Origin: JBMYXZ01 sp049608925
GTDB lineage: Bacteria; Pseudomonadota; Alphaproteobacteria; JAGOMX01
Direction of reading: 5' to 3'
Length of the DNA: 6,009 nucleotides
NCBI GenBank assembly: GCA_049608925.1
Contig: JBMYXZ010000086.1
Span: 1 to 6,009 of the forward strand
In this document: positions 1 through 5,667 of the stretch, piece after piece
Layout of the letters: the number at the start of each line of letters is the position of its first letter
How positions within the stretch are numbered: position 1 is the first letter of the stretch
Made by a program: the position numbers and the translations under genes
The notes under the pieces: model-generated
What the model saw: only the letters and a program-made list of their open reading frames with translations
Database searches by the model: none
What the model was told of the DNA's origin: nothing

Positions 1-40
1 TCACAAATATATTCCGAACACTTATGATCTTGACCACGGG
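1..40 (-). repeat. Left fragment of a dispersed repeat, cut by the window edge
   Basis: Read on the minus strand, positions 26 to 1 begin CATAAGTGTTCGGAATA and continue with an ATTTG-rich stretch. This closely matches the leading edge of both repeat units at the right end (CATAAGTGTCAGGAATAA at 5777 and CATAACTGTCCGGAATAA at 5879). A CCGTGG lies 7 nt before this block here (about 39-34) and also before the second right-hand unit (5867-5872), so the similarity extends into the end of a preceding unit. The copy points leftward out of the window, so its length is unknown. It could equally be the end of an insertion sequence or MITE. Confidence 0.55.
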
Positions 41-56
41 GGATATTTTTTATACT
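30..56 (+). promoter_or_regulatory. Possible promoter of the DUF2608 gene
   Basis: TTGACC (30-35) could be a -35 element and TATACT (51-56) a -10 element. The 15-nt spacer is shorter than the usual 16-18, so the assignment is weak. It would give a leader of about 40 nt. A GGA at 91-93 lies 9 nt before the ATG and is the only ribosome-binding-like sequence. The -35 element overlaps the edge of the repeat fragment. Confidence 0.3.
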
Positions 57-102
57 TAACCTATCAATATGTAATAAAATTTCTAAAGTTGGATGCAGTA
101 TT

Positions 103-924
103 ATGTTACAAAAAATCTTCCGAATATATCTTGCCATATTGCCTCTAATGCTGGCGTCAGCATGCTCGCATGACCCGATCAAAATTGGTGATATTCAGGA
201 AATTTCTTCAGTAGAACAAATGAAACCGTTTTTGCGCCGGCTAGATCACACAAGCTTGGTGGTGTTTGACGTAGATTTTGTGATCCTGATGCCTGTCGAT
301 AAGATTGGTTTGCCAGAATCAAAGCCTATCCGCCAGAAAATCTTCAAACATTATGTTCCCAAGCTTGGGAAAGCGCAGGCCAAGAATCTGTTTGTGACGT
401 TCAATAAGCTGGTGCAGCGCAAGTTGGTTGAGCCTGAGACGGCTAACATCATTCGAGATCTTCATCAACGCCAGATCCCCACCATTGCACTTTCCGCGCT
501 TAGTATGAAACCGCTGGGTCCCGTAAAGGATCCCATGAGTTTTCGCTTAGCGGGCTTGCGACAGCATGGTATCTGGTTCACAGATTCGCTGGAGGGCAAG
601 CAAGTTACATGGAGTCAAGACTCGGGATATCAAGCAGGTGTTATCTTGTCAGGGGCGCAGATCAAAGGCGATGCGCTAGAACATTATCTAGACAATATAG
701 CCAAGTCACATCCATCAACTGTTGTCTTTATAGATGACCGTCTTGATTGGCTGCACAGTGTCCAGCAGATGTGCGATAAAAAAGGTATTGCCTTTAAAGG
801 CTTTCACTATTCCGCAGAGGTTTTAAAAGGGAATGTCGCTGATCCTGAAATGGCGTGGGAGCAGTTTAAGGTATTGCACGGCAAGGGAGCATGGATTCCT
901 GATGCAGTGTTTTTGAAACGCTAA
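103..924 (+). CDS. DUF2608-family HAD-like lipoprotein
   Basis: This 273-residue protein resembles the DUF2608 family, uncharacterised HAD-superfamily-like proteins known from intracellular bacteria among others. The N-terminus is a lipoprotein signal (MLQKIFRIYL, hydrophobic stretch, LASAC). Cys21 is the likely lipidated residue, which implies membrane anchoring outside the cytoplasm. HAD-like landmarks are visible: motif I-like VVFDVDFVI at 53-61 (Asp56, Asp58), an ALS segment at 129-131 where motif II would fall, a possible motif III Lys188 in IKGD, and motif IV-like FIDDRLD at 209-215 (Asp211, Asp212). The position normally held by Thr in DxDxT is Val60, so classical phosphatase activity is uncertain. 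The gene stands alone and converges on rpsP. I trust the fold and lipoprotein calls more than any enzymatic role; the substrate is unknown. Confidence 0.75.
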   Translation: MLQKIFRIYLAILPLMLASACSHDPIKIGDIQEISSVEQMKPFLRRLDHTSLVVFDVDFVILMPVDKIGLPESKPIRQKIFKHYVPKLGKAQAKNLFVTFNKLVQRKLVEPETANIIRDLHQRQIPTIALSALSMKPLGPVKDPMSFRLAGLRQHGIWFTDSLEGKQVTWSQDSGYQAGVILSGAQIKGDALEHYLDNIAKSHPSTVVFIDDRLDWLHSVQQMCDKKGIAFKGFHYSAEVLKGNVADPEMAWEQFKVLHGKGAWIPDAVFLKR

Positions 925-933
925 TGTATGAAT

Positions 934-966
934 CACCCGTTGCCCCCATAATTGGGGGCAGGGGTG
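934..966. terminator. Hairpin between convergent genes, probable bidirectional terminator
   Basis: TGCCCCCA (941-948) and TGGGGGCA (953-960) form a perfect 8-bp GC-rich stem around a TAAT loop. An outer stem CACCC (934-938) with GGGTG (962-966) extends it across a small internal loop. It begins 9 nt after the DUF2608 stop and lies 10 nt beyond the rpsP stop, where a shared terminator is expected. Neither strand has a T-run after the stem, so it is not a textbook intrinsic terminator. It may instead protect 3' ends or work with Rho. Confidence 0.5.
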
Positions 967-976
967 GGGTGTCCGA

Positions 977-1504
977 TTACTCGGACTTTTCTTCAGCAGG
1001 CTTTTCTTCGGCAGCAGCTTCAGCTGGTGCTTCCTCAGCTTTGGCTTCTTCCGCGGGGGCAGCTTCTTCAGCAGGCTTTTCAGCTTCCGCTTTAGCAGCG
1101 GCAGCAGCCTCGGCTTCCGCGGCTTTTGCAGCTTCCGCAGCTTCTTTCTCAGCAGCTTTTGCTGCTTCAATCTTCTCTGCCTTTTCGCGCTCGCGCTCCT
1201 GAGCCTTTGCTTTTGGCTTAGACTTTTGAGGCTTTTCTGTAATGCCAGGCATTTCGATGATTTTTGCGTCGCCCAAGAACTTAGCAACACGGTCAGTTGG
1301 CTTCGCACCAACAGAAATCCAGTGCTTGATACGGTCTTCAACTAAGCGAATGCGATCTTCATGCTCACGCGGCAACATTGGGTTGTATGTACCAACTTTT
1401 TCCACATAACGACCATCACGAGGTGCTGTTGCTTCAGCTACAACGATCCTGTAATAAGGACGCTTTTTTGCGCCACCACGAGCTAAACGAATTTTCAATG
1501 CCAT
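977..1504 (-). CDS. rpsP: 30S ribosomal protein S16 with long Ala/Glu/Lys-rich tail
   Basis: S16 is a small-subunit protein that binds 16S rRNA and helps 30S assembly. The N-terminal ~83 residues are a clear S16 domain: MALKIRLARGGAKKRPYYRI, then APRDGR, EKVGTYNP and RIKHWISVGAKPTDRVAKFL. Typical S16 proteins are about 80-90 residues; this one has 175. The extra part starts as a Lys/Arg-rich linker (about 91-111) and becomes a charged Ala/Glu/Lys segment (112-175), probably helical or disordered. Such tails are known in alphaproteobacterial S16. The start is supported by a strong AGGAGA 8 nt upstream. The gene lies 12 nt downstream of the ffh stop and is co-transcribed with it. The usual followers rimM, trmD and rplS are absent; the operon ends here at a hairpin and a convergent gene. 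Confidence 0.97.
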   Translation of the reverse strand: MALKIRLARGGAKKRPYYRIVVAEATAPRDGRYVEKVGTYNPMLPREHEDRIRLVEDRIKHWISVGAKPTDRVAKFLGDAKIIEMPGITEKPQKSKPKAKAQEREREKAEKIEAAKAAEKEAAEAAKAAEAEAAAAAKAEAEKPAEEAAPAEEAKAEEAPAEAAAEEKPAEEKSE

Positions 1505-1512
1505 TTTTAGTT

Positions 1513-1518
1513 TCTCCT
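1513..1518 (-). promoter_or_regulatory. Strong Shine-Dalgarno of rpsP overlapping the ffh stop
   Basis: AGGAGA on the minus strand ends 8 nt before the rpsP ATG. It shares two bases with the ffh stop codon (TAG, 1519-1517). This arrangement fits translational coupling of S16 to Ffh, or at least re-initiation by ribosomes finishing ffh. Confidence 0.8.
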
Positions 1519-2866
1519 ACTTTTTAAACAAACTTCCAATTCCATGACGCTTCAGGCCTTTTTCACCAAGTTTATTGGCCTTTTTCATCATCTGTCCAAC
1601 CTGCTTATGCATTTTCAGCAGCTTGTTCACTTCTTGCACGGATGTTCCCGATCCGCTAGCGATACGACGCCTGCGTGAGGCATTTAAAAGCTTCACTTTC
1701 TCACGCTCGACAGGTGTCATTGAACTGATGATAGCCAGCTGTCTTTTCAGCACCTTATCATCAATGTCCATCTCGCCCATTTTACTTTTCATCTTACCGA
1801 TGCCCGGCAGCATATTCATAATGCCTGACATACCACCGATTTTTTCCATCTGCTTCAGCTGAGACGCCAGGTCGTTCATGTCGAACTGACCTTTCTTCAT
1901 CTTCTTGGCGATTTTCTCAGCTTCTTCCTGGTCAATGGTTTCCACTGCCTTTTCAACAAGTGAGACAACGTCTCCCATGTCCAGGATACGGCCAGCAACA
2001 CGGTCTGGATGATATTCTTCCAGCTTGTCAATCTGTTCACCAACACCCAAGAACTTGATCGGGCAGCCCGTAACCGAGCGCATGGATAACGCCGCACCGC
2101 CGCGTGCATCACCATCAATACGGGTCAACGTAATTCCCGTCAGACCCAAGCGCCTGTGGAATGTATCGGCAACAGTGACGGCGTCTTGACCTGACATTGC
2201 GTCTGCTACCAGCATCACTTCCGTAGGCTTGGTCGCTGCTTTTACATCTTCCAGCTCGACCATAAGTTCGTCATCGATGTGCAGGCGACCAGCGGTATCC
2301 AGCATGACAACGTCATAACCTTCCAGTTTGCCTGTTTCCATGGCCCGTGCAGCAATCTCGCGTGGCTTTTGGCCTTCTACAATCGGCAGTGTCGCGATCT
2401 GATTATCTGTGCCCAGCACTTTCAGCTGGTCTTGCGCCGCGGGACGATATATATCCAGCGAGGCCATCAGTACTTTCTTGCGCTGCTTTTGTGTTAAGTG
2501 ACGCGCAATCTTCGCGGTTGAGGTAGTCTTACCAGAACCTTGTAAACCTACCATCATGATGACGACTGGTGGGTTAGCTGACAAATTCAGCGGCTCAGCT
2601 TCCTTGCCGAGCACTTCCACCAAATGATCGTGGACGATCTTAACAACCTGCTGGCCTGGGGTGACGCTTTTAAGAACATCCTGACCAATGGCCTTTTCCT
2701 TAACGCCTGCGATAAAATCTTTGACAACGGGAAGGGCGACATCTGCTTCTAGCAGTGCAATACGAACTTCGCGCAAGGCAGCAGTGACGTCTTCTTCGGT
2801 CAGTGCGCCGCGCCCTTTAAGCTTGTCAAATATTCCCGACAGTCTGTCAGATAGGTTGTTAAACAT
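1517..2866 (-). CDS. ffh: Signal recognition particle protein Ffh (SRP54 GTPase)
   Basis: Ffh binds signal sequences of nascent membrane and exported proteins and, with 4.5S RNA and FtsY, delivers ribosomes to the Sec translocon. The 449-residue length is normal for a full-length protein. In order: helical N domain (about 1-95) with ALLEADV; G domain with P-loop GLQGSGKTT (107-115), DTAGR (190-194), TRID (248-251) and DGDARGG (251-257); and Met-rich M domain (about 325-449) with GGMSGIMNMLPGIGKM and the 4.5S RNA-binding SRRRRIASGSG (397-407). The G4 motif has Arg where many bacteria have Lys (TKxD), as is usual in Alphaproteobacteria. It is the first gene of the ffh-rpsP operon and is divergent from the phosphodiesterase gene. 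The ATG has only a weak GGGA upstream, and the leader contains a terminator-like hairpin. Confidence 0.98.
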   Translation of the reverse strand: MFNNLSDRLSGIFDKLKGRGALTEEDVTAALREVRIALLEADVALPVVKDFIAGVKEKAIGQDVLKSVTPGQQVVKIVHDHLVEVLGKEAEPLNLSANPPVVIMMVGLQGSGKTTSTAKIARHLTQKQRKKVLMASLDIYRPAAQDQLKVLGTDNQIATLPIVEGQKPREIAARAMETGKLEGYDVVMLDTAGRLHIDDELMVELEDVKAATKPTEVMLVADAMSGQDAVTVADTFHRRLGLTGITLTRIDGDARGGAALSMRSVTGCPIKFLGVGEQIDKLEEYHPDRVAGRILDMGDVVSLVEKAVETIDQEEAEKIAKKMKKGQFDMNDLASQLKQMEKIGGMSGIMNMLPGIGKMKSKMGEMDIDDKVLKRQLAIISSMTPVEREKVKLLNASRRRRIASGSGTSVQEVNKLLKMHKQVGQMMKKANKLGEKGLKRHGIGSLFKK

Positions 2867-2889
2867 CTATTCCCATTTTATTTTGCACG

Positions 2890-2924
2890 AAAAAACGCCA
2901 GTGAGCGAACCCTCGCCGACTGAC
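2890..2924 (-). promoter_or_regulatory. Terminator-like hairpin in the ffh leader
   Basis: On the minus strand GTCAGT (2924-2919) pairs with ACTGGC (2902-2897) with one G-U pair. After a single C-C mismatch, GGCGA pairs with TCGCT, again with one G-U, closing a GGGT loop. The stem is followed by G and then T6 (2895-2890), the form of an intrinsic terminator or attenuator. It lies 24 nt upstream of the ffh ATG and just after the predicted transcription start. No minus-strand gene upstream would need a terminator here, so a leader role (attenuation, or mRNA 5'-end stability) is the likelier reading. Confidence 0.5.
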
Positions 2925-2933
2925 ATGGTCATA

Positions 2934-2962
2934 AATCTATGATTAATTGGCGGGATTGTCAA
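2934..2962 (-). promoter_or_regulatory. Promoter of the ffh-rpsP operon
   Basis: On the minus strand TTGACA (2962-2957, within GCTTGACA) matches the sigma-70 -35 consensus exactly. After a 17-nt spacer comes TAGATT (2939-2934), a 4/6 match to TATAAT. CTTGAC is the favoured -35 form in Alphaproteobacteria. Predicted transcription start is about 2927, giving a leader of about 60 nt. Confidence 0.65.
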
Positions 2963-2968
2963 GCTCCA

Positions 2969-2997
2969 TTGCAAAATATCTCAACAACAGACATAAT
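2969..2997 (+). promoter_or_regulatory. Promoter of the phosphodiesterase gene
   Basis: TTGCAA (2969-2974, 4/6) and CATAAT (2992-2997, 5/6) are separated by exactly 17 nt, placing transcription start near 3004, about 24 nt before the ATG. The -35 hexamers of this promoter and the divergent ffh promoter are only 6 nt apart, so RNA polymerases at the two would compete. Confidence 0.5.
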
Positions 2998-3027
2998 GGA
3001 GTTATATGACCTATAGGGCAATATACG

Positions 3028-3912
3028 ATGTTCAATGTTCTGTCGATCATTATATTCTTAATTTCACTTCCTGCAATGTCTTTAGATATAATTGGCCATC
3101 GCGGCGCGCGCGGATTTTTGCCAGAAAATACCCTTGAGGCAATAAGGTATGCTTTAGATCAAGGTGTCGCGGGTATCGAGATTGATGTGCAAATCACCAA
3201 GGATGGCCATGTGGTGGCGCATCATGATCCATGGGTTAATCAGGATACTACGGTAGGTCCTGCAGAGTTGATTGGTAAACCTTTGCATCAGTTAAGCCTA
3301 GCGCAGGTCAAGCAGTTGAATATAGGACGTCTTGCGCCAGGCACAGCATATGCAAAACGGTTTCCTAATCAGCGCCCTTTGGCGCATGCCGCTGTGCCGA
3401 CTTTGCCAGAAGTATTGGCGCTAGTACGCGATAAAGCAAAGCTGTATATCGAGGTGAAAACACATACCGATTATCCAGAATTACCGCAGGCAGATGCTGT
3501 TGTGCCTTTGATCCTGCGGGATATTAAGCAGGCAGGGATGCAGGATCAATGCGTGCTGATATCCTTTGACTGGAATGCCTTAAAGCTTGCTGCCGGGCTA
3601 GATACTATATACTTGGTCGAGGTTGGTGTGCAATTTCCCAGGTCTATAACCGAGCCTTCACAGATGGTTCTTGGGATGACTTATCATCAGATTCACTATT
3701 GTCCGGCGTGCGCAGTGAAAGCACAAGGTGGACATTGGTGGGGCCCTGATGGGACGTGGCTGCGTGACGAAGACATTCGGCAAGCAAAGCAGCTTGGAAT
3801 AACAACGAATGTATGGACAGTGAATGATGTTGATCAGTCACAGCACCTTGCGGATTTGGGCGTAGAATCAGTGACAACTGACTATCCTGGAGTGTTTTAC
3901 TTGGAAGAGTAA
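3028..3912 (+). CDS. Exported glycerophosphodiester phosphodiesterase (GDPD family)
   Basis: The enzyme hydrolyses glycerophosphodiesters, the deacylation products of phospholipids, to glycerol 3-phosphate and an alcohol. The 294-residue protein starts with a signal peptide (about 1-18, MFNVLSIIIFLISLPAMS), so it probably works in the periplasm like GlpQ-type enzymes. The family core follows at once: HRG at 24-26, PENT at 32-35, EID at 51-53 (metal-binding Glu51 and Asp53) and HHD at 65-67 (catalytic His66). YIEVK at 140-144 gives Glu142, and the C-terminal VWTVND (262-267) and TTDYPG (283-288) complete the TIM barrel. No catalytic residue seems missing. An AGGG at 3015-3018 is a plausible ribosome-binding site. 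The gene is monocistronic with its own promoter and a strong terminator 52 nt past the stop. Its 3' third is covered antisense by the opposing reading frame. Confidence 0.93.
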   Translation: MFNVLSIIIFLISLPAMSLDIIGHRGARGFLPENTLEAIRYALDQGVAGIEIDVQITKDGHVVAHHDPWVNQDTTVGPAELIGKPLHQLSLAQVKQLNIGRLAPGTAYAKRFPNQRPLAHAAVPTLPEVLALVRDKAKLYIEVKTHTDYPELPQADAVVPLILRDIKQAGMQDQCVLISFDWNALKLAAGLDTIYLVEVGVQFPRSITEPSQMVLGMTYHQIHYCPACAVKAQGGHWWGPDGTWLRDEDIRQAKQLGITTNVWTVNDVDQSQHLADLGVESVTTDYPGVFYLEE

Positions 3913-4576
3913 ATGTTTTAAGCCGATTGAGCGCCTTGCAATTGACATAGAGCGTGGGGTTAGAGCCAACTTGCGTAGTTGGCATTTTTTTTCCTAGTTC
4001 AGAAAAGTATTTTTCCCAAAATGCAAGTGGTTCGAATATCTCATAAAACATTTGCCCTATAAACGGGTATTGCTCGCCAGTGGCCGCCCAAAGTGACCAC
4101 CACATAAGACTGGTGCAGTAGAATTTAGGATTTGGTAATACCGGTGGGGCAAAGTCATCAGCATATTCATACCCGATCATTCTGTAGGCCCAATCAGCCA
4201 TCTCTTCGATAGCTGTGTCATTGAATTTATTGAGCCTTGTATGGTAAAGCGTTGCCCCCGGATTGTTATTGTAAAACTGTTTAAGGGTAATCATTTCCGC
4301 GCCAGTCTCTGGCAGTGCTTGAATGATATATGGTTGCTTGTTTACCATAAAAACCATTGCCATATGATCTGCTATCACTGGTGGGTTTTTTGAGAGAAGT
4401 TTGCGATATTCCATCCAATTGAGGGTAGCTTTTCCGGTCTCGAGAATAGCCGTTTCAAATGGGGTGCGAGCTGATTTTGGGGCCTGGACGAAAAAAAAGT
4501 CGCCTGTTTTAAGAACTACTTGGCCAGCACTTGCAGGCAAGCATAGCGCCACAAAAAGGACAAAGAAAAATCGCAT
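3644..4576 (-). CDS. Exported YiiX/C92-type permuted papain-fold hydrolase
   Basis: This resembles the YaeF/YiiX (peptidase C92-like, NlpC/P60-related) family of permuted papain-fold amidases. From ATG 4576 the product has 310 residues: signal peptide MRFFFVLFVALCLPASA, a GDFFF start of the fold (25-29), the putative catalytic His71 in DHMAMVF and putative nucleophile Cys154 in FYCTSLMWW. This order is the circularly permuted one. GSNP (204-207) recalls the C-terminal GTNP of relatives, so the true domain probably ends near residue 215. Residues 222-310 are encoded entirely antisense to the phosphodiesterase gene, look unlike a domain, and may be a read-through tail after loss of the original stop. 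ATG 4576 is preferred over the in-frame TTG at 4600 because GGAG lies 8 nt upstream and the signal peptide then starts cleanly. It follows the fic gene by 4 nt. Substrate unknown. Confidence 0.7.
   Translation of the reverse strand: MRFFFVLFVALCLPASAGQVVLKTGDFFFVQAPKSARTPFETAILETGKATLNWMEYRKLLSKNPPVIADHMAMVFMVNKQPYIIQALPETGAEMITLKQFYNNNPGATLYHTRLNKFNDTAIEEMADWAYRMIGYEYADDFAPPVLPNPKFYCTSLMWWSLWAATGEQYPFIGQMFYEIFEPLAFWEKYFSELGKKMPTTQVGSNPTLYVNCKALNRLKTFTLPSKTLQDSQLSLILRPNPQGAVTDQHHSLSIHSLLFQAALLAECLRHAATSHQGPTNVHLVLSLRTPDNSESDDKSSQEPSVKARL
3965..3992 (+). terminator. Intrinsic terminator of the phosphodiesterase gene
   Basis: GCCAACT (3965-3971) and AGTTGGC (3977-3983) form a perfect 7-bp stem around TGCGT, followed by A and T8 (3985-3992). 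It stands 52 nt past the phosphodiesterase stop and is a textbook rho-independent terminator on the plus strand. On the minus strand the same bases are codons of the C92-like hydrolase (KKMPTTQVG, residues 196-204), and the T8 is read as AAAAAAAA, ahead of the stem, so it should not stop that transcript. Confidence 0.9.
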
Positions 4577-4580
4577 GAAC

Positions 4581-5168
4581 TTAACTCCGTATAAAGTCAA
4601 TTAATGGATTAATATCATGTGCGTCAGCAGCTTTCAATGCCTGGATATATTTGGCGCGCCTTTCCGAGGCTTTTGTTAAGTCGTCACGCCCCCAAGAAAG
4701 AGGCTCTAGGCCAAGTGACTTGACCAGCATATCAGTTGCAAAGCGCGCATGCCGGCCGTTGCCATTAGGGAAGGGATGGATAAACACAAGTTGGTGATGA
4801 AAGCGCGCGACAATTTCATCGGGCCGGAAGGTCTGGTTAAGAATCCAATAGCGCACATTGTCGACTAGGGCATTGATTTCCACCGGGATGCGGTAAGCAT
4901 CAATGCCAATGTTGCGCCCGGTGGTGCGGTACTTTCCAGCCCACTTCCAAACATCTTTAAACATCTTTTTGTGCAGCATCTTTAAGAATGATTCTTTCAG
5001 CACGTCTCGGTTGCGATAATGCGCCCACTCTGAAGCACGCAGAATATTGGCCTGCTCCGCAGCATTCAGCTCGTCACGGGTGGTGATATAGGAAAGCTTT
5101 AAATCTTCGAGTTCCTCGACACTGATATTGGTCGAGGCATCGTCATGATTTACGATATTCTCGTTCAT
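4581..5168 (-). CDS. Fic-domain protein, 'mobile mystery protein B' type
   Basis: Fic proteins usually transfer AMP or a related group onto target hydroxyls. The 195-residue product carries the complete signature HPFPNGNGRHAR (131-142) with catalytic His131, Asp/Glu replaced by Asn135, and anion-binding GNGR (136-139). The substrate flap precedes it (RTTGRNIGI, 81-89). The opening TTRDELNAAEQANILRASEW, the DVWKWAGKYRTT core and the AADAHDINPLIDF ending match my recollection of mobile mystery protein B (TIGR02613), nearly always paired with protein A, as here. TTRDEL (29-34) resembles the Fic inhibitory motif [ST]xxxE[GN] but ends in Leu, so autoinhibition is not assured. The ATG overlaps the regulator's TGA by 4 nt (ATGA), and the stop is 4 nt before the hydrolase ATG. 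It may be a toxin held by its partner; the target is unknown. Confidence 0.9.
   Translation of the reverse strand: MNENIVNHDDASTNISVEELEDLKLSYITTRDELNAAEQANILRASEWAHYRNRDVLKESFLKMLHKKMFKDVWKWAGKYRTTGRNIGIDAYRIPVEINALVDNVRYWILNQTFRPDEIVARFHHQLVFIHPFPNGNGRHARFATDMLVKSLGLEPLSWGRDDLTKASERRAKYIQALKAADAHDINPLIDFIRS
4585..4588 (-). promoter_or_regulatory. Shine-Dalgarno deciding the hydrolase start
   Basis: GGAG on the minus strand lies inside the last codons of the fic gene, 8 nt before ATG 4576. It supports that start over the TTG at 4600 and suggests translational coupling between the two genes. Confidence 0.7.
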
Positions 5169-5632
5169 TTAGAGTCATCCCACAAACGATTAGGCGTCCG
5201 CATCAGCTCGTCTGCCAAGTCTTCAATCTGGTGTTGAATTTCTTCCTTTGAGACAGCTTGATCTTCAAGCTCCATGGTATGTGCCGCCTGCAAGATCTTT
5301 TTACGGGCCAGTTGCAGGGCACGTTTCTTGACCATGTCTTCCAGCGATTCATTGGGCACCAAGGCATAGACAACACGGCAATTCAAGGCGCGCGCCGCCT
5401 GCTCGAGTGTGCGCAGGGTAATGGAATGGGTCTGTTCGCGCTTTTCCAGGGCGTGCATTGATGGTTGCGAGATACCAAGGCGTTTGGCCATCTGCACGCT
5501 AGTCATGCCCAGTGCTTCGCGTATCGCGCGCAGCCAGCCAGACCTTGGCGTGGTCGCCGGGTCGATCTTGCGGAACGCTATAATTTTCTTCGACAGCTCT
5601 CGCCGAGCCGTCTTAAATTGTCTATATGCCAT
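5165..5632 (-). CDS. Xre-type HTH protein, 'mobile mystery protein A' type
   Basis: This 155-residue protein is probably a DNA-binding regulator and the partner of the Fic protein. A Cro/C1 helix-turn-helix covers about 34-88: WLRAIREALGMTSVQMAKRL, GISQPSMHALEKRE as recognition region, then TLEQAARALNCRVVYALVP. The rest (about 95-155) is charged and helical (SLEDMVKKRA, LARKKILQAAHTM, IEDLADELM) and ends in RLWDDSK. This layout matches mobile mystery protein A (TIGR02612), found next to protein B in mobile regions; the match is from memory. It is the first gene of the operon and overlaps fic by ATGA. A palindrome in its promoter may be its own operator. The ATG lacks a good Shine-Dalgarno, so translation may be weak or leader-dependent. 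An antitoxin role is inferred from pairing only. Confidence 0.88.
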   Translation of the reverse strand: MAYRQFKTARRELSKKIIAFRKIDPATTPRSGWLRAIREALGMTSVQMAKRLGISQPSMHALEKREQTHSITLRTLEQAARALNCRVVYALVPNESLEDMVKKRALQLARKKILQAAHTMELEDQAVSKEEIQHQIEDLADELMRTPNRLWDDSK

Positions 5633-5667
5633 CGATCATAAGTTATTAATTAGTTAACAATATATAG

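Noticed and set aside
924..1202. Open Ala/Ser-rich frame on the plus strand across the rpsP tail
   Set aside because: It is the mirror of the repetitive Ala/Glu/Lys codons of rpsP and has no ribosome-binding site or domain.
823..1341. Long Lys/Leu/Arg-rich minus-strand frame over rpsP and the DUF2608 3' end
   Set aside because: It lies in another frame of the rpsP low-complexity tail. The composition is a frame-shift artefact of GCA/GAA-type repeats and S16 accounts for the DNA.
2890..2924. Possible mimic of 4.5S SRP RNA in the ffh leader
   Set aside because: The loop is GGGT, not GGAA, and the asymmetric internal loop of the SRP RNA domain is absent. Only a generic hairpin is supported.
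4576..4600. TTG at 4600 as the hydrolase start
   Set aside because: It would add eight residues before the signal peptide and has no good ribosome-binding site, whereas ATG 4576 has GGAG at 8 nt.
5258..5657. Two plus-strand frames opposite the HTH gene
   Set aside because: They are shadows of the HTH gene, with no ribosome-binding site or recognisable domain.
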